Positions 36,054-38,734 of a stretch of 38,734 nt of DNA are shown piece by piece. Origin of the DNA: Nevskia sp. Its GTDB lineage: Bacteria; Pseudomonadota; Gammaproteobacteria; Nevskiales; Nevskiaceae. The stretch covers positions 1 to 38,734 of the forward strand of contig JARLJS010000062.1 in assembly GCA_031291075.1 (NCBI GenBank), given 5' to 3'. The notes beneath the pieces are model-generated. The model had not been told where the DNA came from. It did no database searches and worked only from the letters and a program-made list of their open reading frames with translations. The position numbers were made by a program, and so were the translations under genes. The first letter of the stretch is position 1; each line of letters opens with the position of its first letter.

Positions 36054-36383
36054 GTGGCGGCGCTATGGTCATCCCGCCGCAAGCACCGGGTGGGCATGCG
36101 CGCCGGCACCGAGACAGCATTGGCGCGCGTCGTCCAGGTTTTCGGTGCCGCCCGGCCGCACCATGCCTACTTGTTCGCCAACCGCCGCGGTAACCGAATA
36201 AAGATGCTGGTTCATGACGGAATCGGCATCTGGCTGGTGGCGCGCCGCCTGCATCAGGGGAAGTTTTGCTGGCCGCAAAGCGGCCCGATTCAGATCAGCC
36301 TGACCCGGCCGCAGCTCGATGCACTGGTGCTTGGATTGCCTTGGCAGCGCTTGGGCGAAGCAGGAGTGATTAGCGTCCTGTGA
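36054..36383 (+). CDS. tnpB: IS66 TnpB-like protein with altered N-terminus
   Basis: An ORF of 109 residues from GTG 36054. From MRAGTETALARVVQVFGAAR to LFANRRGNRIKMLVHDGIGI, and on to RRLHQGKFCWP, it is a typical IS66 accessory protein TnpB (usually ~115 residues). The first ~14 residues (MAALWSSRRKHRVG) do not match the usual WLA-x-EPVD start, so the 5' end seems damaged by small changes or joined to foreign DNA. A shorter start at ATG 36096 would remove this part. TnpB is needed with TnpC for IS66 transposition, so this copy may be inactive. Confidence 0.75.
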   Translation: MAALWSSRRKHRVGMRAGTETALARVVQVFGAARPHHAYLFANRRGNRIKMLVHDGIGIWLVARRLHQGKFCWPQSGPIQISLTRPQLDALVLGLPWQRLGEAGVISVL

Positions 36384-36384
36384 T

Positions 36385-36398
36385 CGAAAATATTTTCG
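36385..36398. repeat. 14-bp perfect palindrome after tnpB
   Basis: CGAAAATATTTTCG starts one base after the tnpB stop. It is AT-rich in GC-rich surroundings. It may be a protein-binding site or part of the tnpC leader; no function is established. Confidence 0.5.
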
Positions 36399-36452
36399 TA
36401 GTACGGTGATTTTGTTGAGGAGAAATGCCCTCTCCCGTGCCATAATTTCGGC

Positions 36453-37997
36453 ATGCAAAACACGGTACTCGTCGATCCCGTACAGCTGCACACGATGGAC
36501 GAAGCCGGGCTGCGTGACTTGGTCAGCAAGCTCTTGCAGCGCATCGATGAGGACGGTCATCAGATCCAATGGCGCGATGCCAAGATCGGCAAACTGACCT
36601 TCGAAATCGCACGGCTTCGCCGGGCCCAGTACGGGCGCAAGAGCGAGCAACTGGGCGTCACCCAGAAAACCCTGTTCGACGAAGATCTCGACGCGGACCT
36701 TGCGGCGCTGGAGCGCGAGCTGGAGGAGCTTCGCAATACCTGCACGAAGCCCAAACTCGAAGAAAGGAAGACTCCCAAGCGCAGTCCACTGCCATCCCAC
36801 CTCCCCAGGATCGAATTCCGCCACGAGCCCGAGATCACCAGCTGCGCCTGCGGTTGCGCCCTGCGGCGGATTGGCGAGGACGTCAGCGAGAAGCTGGACT
36901 ACACCCCCGGGGAATTCACTGTGCACCGCCACATCCGCGGCAAATGGGTGTGTGCAGAGTGCGAGACGCTGATCCAGGCTCCGGTGGCACCGGAAATCAT
37001 CGACAAGGGCATCCCGACCGCAGGTTTGCTGGCCCACGTCCTGGTGGCCAAGCATTCCGATCACCTACCGCTCTACCGGCAGGAAACCATCTTCAAGCGG
37101 GCCGGCATGGCAATCCCACGCTCGACATTGTCGAGCTGGGTCGGCGTCAGCGGCTACCAGCTGCAGCCTTTAGTCGAGGTGCTGAAAGCCGAGATCCTGG
37201 GTTGCAGGGTGCTGCAGGCGGACGAAACGCCGGTGGCGATGCTGGCTCCCGGCACCGGCAAGACCCACCGCAGCTACCTGTGGGCTTATGTCGCTGGGGA
37301 ATTCGAAGCCTTACGCGCGGTGGTCTACGACTTCACTTCCAGCCGCGCGGGTGAGCATCCCCGCAAATTCCTCGGGAACTGGCAGGGACACTTGGTCTGC
37401 GACGACTTCAGTGGTTACAAGGCGTGTTTTAGCAACGGCATCACCGAAGTCGGATGCATGGCACATGCGAGGAGACGCTTCGTAGAGCTACACGAGGCCA
37501 ACAAGAGCCAGCTGGCGGCGGACGCCATTGAATGGATCCGGCAGCTCTATGCGGTTGAAACCTTGGTCAAGGATCGGAAACCCGAAGAGCGGCTCGAAGC
37601 GCGCAAAACGCATTCGATGCCGATTGCCAGTGCCTTCCACAACTGGCTGAGCACCCAACGTCTCCGGGTGCCGGATGGATCCGCCACGGCCAAAGCCATC
37701 GACTACAGCCTCAACCGATGGCGCGCGCTCACGCGATACCTGCAGGATCCGGCGTTGCCCATAGACAACAACCATGATGAGCGGCAAATCCGGACGTGGG
37801 CCCTCGGAAGATCCAACTGGCTCTTCGCCGGTTCACTTCAGGCCGGGCAGCGGGCTGCCGCCATCACGAGCCTGATCCAGTCGGCCAAGCTCAACGGGCT
37901 CGATCCCTTCGAGTACCTCAAGGATGTGCTGACGCGGGTGCCGACGCAGCCGACGAGCAAGCTCTCCGAACTATTGCCCCATCGCTGGAGCGCTTGA
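36453..37997 (+). CDS. tnpC: IS66 family transposase TnpC
   Basis: A 514-residue DDE transposase of normal length. Order of domains: N-terminal helical/coiled region (VSKLLQRIDEDGHQIQWRDA and LDADLAALERELEELR), a zinc-binding region (Cys131, 133, 135 in CACGC and Cys167, 170 in CAEC), and the catalytic domain. The acidic triad can be placed at Asp257 (LQADETPV), Asp317 or 318 (VCDDFSGYK) and Glu443 (DNNHDERQIR). The family tail GRSNWLFAGSLQAGQRAA and LLPHRWSA is intact, and TGA at 37995-37997 is the usual end of the family. Thus it can be functional. The frame continues, after TGA and one codon, straight into the Hint ORF. GC content is lower than the host genes. Confidence 0.95.
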   Translation: MQNTVLVDPVQLHTMDEAGLRDLVSKLLQRIDEDGHQIQWRDAKIGKLTFEIARLRRAQYGRKSEQLGVTQKTLFDEDLDADLAALERELEELRNTCTKPKLEERKTPKRSPLPSHLPRIEFRHEPEITSCACGCALRRIGEDVSEKLDYTPGEFTVHRHIRGKWVCAECETLIQAPVAPEIIDKGIPTAGLLAHVLVAKHSDHLPLYRQETIFKRAGMAIPRSTLSSWVGVSGYQLQPLVEVLKAEILGCRVLQADETPVAMLAPGTGKTHRSYLWAYVAGEFEALRAVVYDFTSSRAGEHPRKFLGNWQGHLVCDDFSGYKACFSNGITEVGCMAHARRRFVELHEANKSQLAADAIEWIRQLYAVETLVKDRKPEERLEARKTHSMPIASAFHNWLSTQRLRVPDGSATAKAIDYSLNRWRALTRYLQDPALPIDNNHDERQIRTWALGRSNWLFAGSLQAGQRAAAITSLIQSAKLNGLDPFEYLKDVLTRVPTQPTSKLSELLPHRWSA

Positions 37998-38000
37998 ACA

Positions 38001-38666
38001 ATGAGCAATCCGGACGGCGGTTTTATTGCGGGCACGCTCGTCCATACCAAAGATGGCTTGATGCCGATCGAGAAGATAAGGGTCGGTGACTGGGTGTTGG
38101 CGCAGCCAGAAATGAAGGGCGAGCGGGCATATAAGCGTGTAGTGAAAACACCTTTCTGCGATAACCGGGAAATATATCTGTTCAGATTTTTTAGGATGAA
38201 TGGAAAGAACGCCGACATCGATGAGGTCGGAGTATCCGGAGAACATCCATTTTGGATAAAGAATAGCGCCTGGTTCGCTGCCAAAGTATTTAGGGATGGT
38301 GGTGACACCATTGAATTGCACGATGGCTCCGATGCAAAGGTGCTTTGCTCGCGATACGTATACAAAAGCGCGCCTGTTGAAAAGGGCATCGGGTGGGCAT
38401 CCGATTTATGGGGGACAGATCTTGAGGACGGATCCGGGCACAAACTCGATTTTCGCAATGCAACGATTCGGATCGAGGAGGAATTCTCCTATCTATATGA
38501 CTATGCGCGGGATGAAAATGGGCGGGCTATTCAGACTCCGCTGGGGGACATCGTAAATCCGGAATATAGAACTCGCGTCTACAACGTAGAGGTCGAAGAT
38601 TTTCATACTTACTACGTGGGAAGGTTGGGGGCGTGGGTTCACAACGTCGGCTGCCACGTTGATTAA
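38001..38666 (+). CDS. Hint domain ORF (polymorphic-toxin type), passenger behind tnpC
   Basis: A 221-residue protein that is almost entirely a Hint (hedgehog/intein) domain of the kind found in front of toxin tips. It begins GGFIAGTLVHTKDGLMPIEK, has the B-type block VSGEHPFWIK, and ends RVYNVEVEDFHTYYVGRLGA, then WVHNVGC and three residues. In active Hint domains the first block starts with Cys (CFVAGT); here this position is Gly7, so autoprocessing should fail. No toxin domain follows, and no carrier domain precedes it. It starts three bases after the tnpC stop in the same frame (TGA ACA ATG), with GGAG 10 bases upstream of the ATG. It is clearly AT-richer than tnpC and host genes. An IS66-like terminus 50 bases after its stop places it inside the element. 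Alternatively it is the remnant of a toxin gene hit by the IS. Confidence 0.85.
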   Translation: MSNPDGGFIAGTLVHTKDGLMPIEKIRVGDWVLAQPEMKGERAYKRVVKTPFCDNREIYLFRFFRMNGKNADIDEVGVSGEHPFWIKNSAWFAAKVFRDGGDTIELHDGSDAKVLCSRYVYKSAPVEKGIGWASDLWGTDLEDGSGHKLDFRNATIRIEEEFSYLYDYARDENGRAIQTPLGDIVNPEYRTRVYNVEVEDFHTYYVGRLGAWVHNVGCHVD

Positions 38667-38713
38667 GTAGGGTTTTCCCAGTAGCCACGACAACGCAACT
38701 CGGGAATCAAGAT

Positions 38714-38732
38714 GGATTCACCGGCCGCTTAC
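38714..38732 (-). repeat. Putative IS66 right terminal inverted repeat
   Basis: GGATTCACCGGCCGCTTAC ends in GCTTAC, the complement of the GTAAGC that starts IS66-family elements, and has a CCGG-C body like known family ends. The partner left repeat is not identified in the window, so the call rests on family resemblance only. Confidence 0.55.
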
Positions 38733-38734
38733 GA

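Larger units (their letters stand above)
36054..38732 (+). mobile_element. IS66-family element with a Hint-domain ORF, left part incomplete
   Basis: It contains a tnpB-like gene, tnpC and a Hint-domain ORF, all on the plus strand. No tnpA is found between the cytochrome gene and tnpB, and no convincing left inverted repeat. At the right, CACCGGCCGCTTAC (38719-38732) has the GCTTAC ending and GC-rich body expected of IS66 right ends. The window stops two bases later, so a target duplication cannot be seen. Base composition drops along the element, lowest in the Hint ORF. Confidence 0.7.

Noticed and set aside
36385-36460. Promoter for tnpC with CATAAT as -10
   Set aside because: CATAAT (36441-36446) has no -35 at 16-18 bases; the nearest TTGTTG is 23 bases away.
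36069-37064. 331-codon frame antisense to tnpB/tnpC
   Set aside because: Shadow of the IS66 genes; no recognisable domain and it crosses two clear plus-strand genes.

Overview
The window is a stretch of very GC-rich bacterial chromosome. Gene content points to a gammaproteobacterium, possibly of the Nevskiales/Xanthomonadales side: the ~180-kDa NAD-glutamate dehydrogenase, monomeric isocitrate dehydrogenase, a wax ester synthase/DGAT, GTAG-type REP palindromes with a RAYT transposase, and an IS66 element. The taxonomic guess is an inference from gene families and is weak.

Layout. 1-5204 (minus) holds two secreted GloVer-repeat/Ig-repeat proteins, the first cut by the window edge. They lie behind a 1114-residue transglutaminase/DUF2126 protein (5355-8699, minus). 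8832-11352 holds leucine dehydrogenase, a REP cluster, PncC and a cysteine-rich secreted protein of unlike base composition. 11531-16375 is the large glutamate dehydrogenase, followed by a 599-bp RAYT/REP unit. 17175-19184 is a two-gene operon: a molybdopterin oxidoreductase fused to pentapeptide repeats, and a cation diffusion facilitator. 19645-24597 encodes a giant kinase-ATPase-GAF-diguanylate cyclase. 24661-28612 looks lipid related: TetR, alpha/beta hydrolase, a 20-bp perfect operator, wax ester synthase/DGAT and a LuxR regulator. Then come a small membrane protein and isocitrate dehydrogenase (to 31533). 31750-35823 holds a lipoprotein, a membrane protein and a di-heme cytochrome c. The right end (36054-38732) is an IS66-type element with tnpB-like, tnpC and a low-GC Hint-domain ORF.

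The most notable structures are three. (1) A polymorphic-toxin-type Hint domain ORF starts three bases after the tnpC stop, in the same frame, and seems to sit inside the IS66 element because an IS66-like terminus follows it. (2) Two genes, DUF2126 and glutamate dehydrogenase, each have an extra, about 90% identical, ~80-bp copy of their own 3' end further downstream. The DNA between the copies is a whole GloVer gene in one case and a RAYT unit in the other. This is the pattern expected of insertions that rebuild the end of the gene they enter. (3) The giant kinase gene is preceded in frame by a 22-codon ORF with a strong ribosome binding site that ends at TAG just before the kinase ATG.

Metabolically the window joins amino-acid catabolism (leucine and glutamate dehydrogenases), the TCA cycle (isocitrate dehydrogenase), NAD salvage (PncC) and storage lipid synthesis. 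No tRNA, rRNA or CRISPR array was seen.
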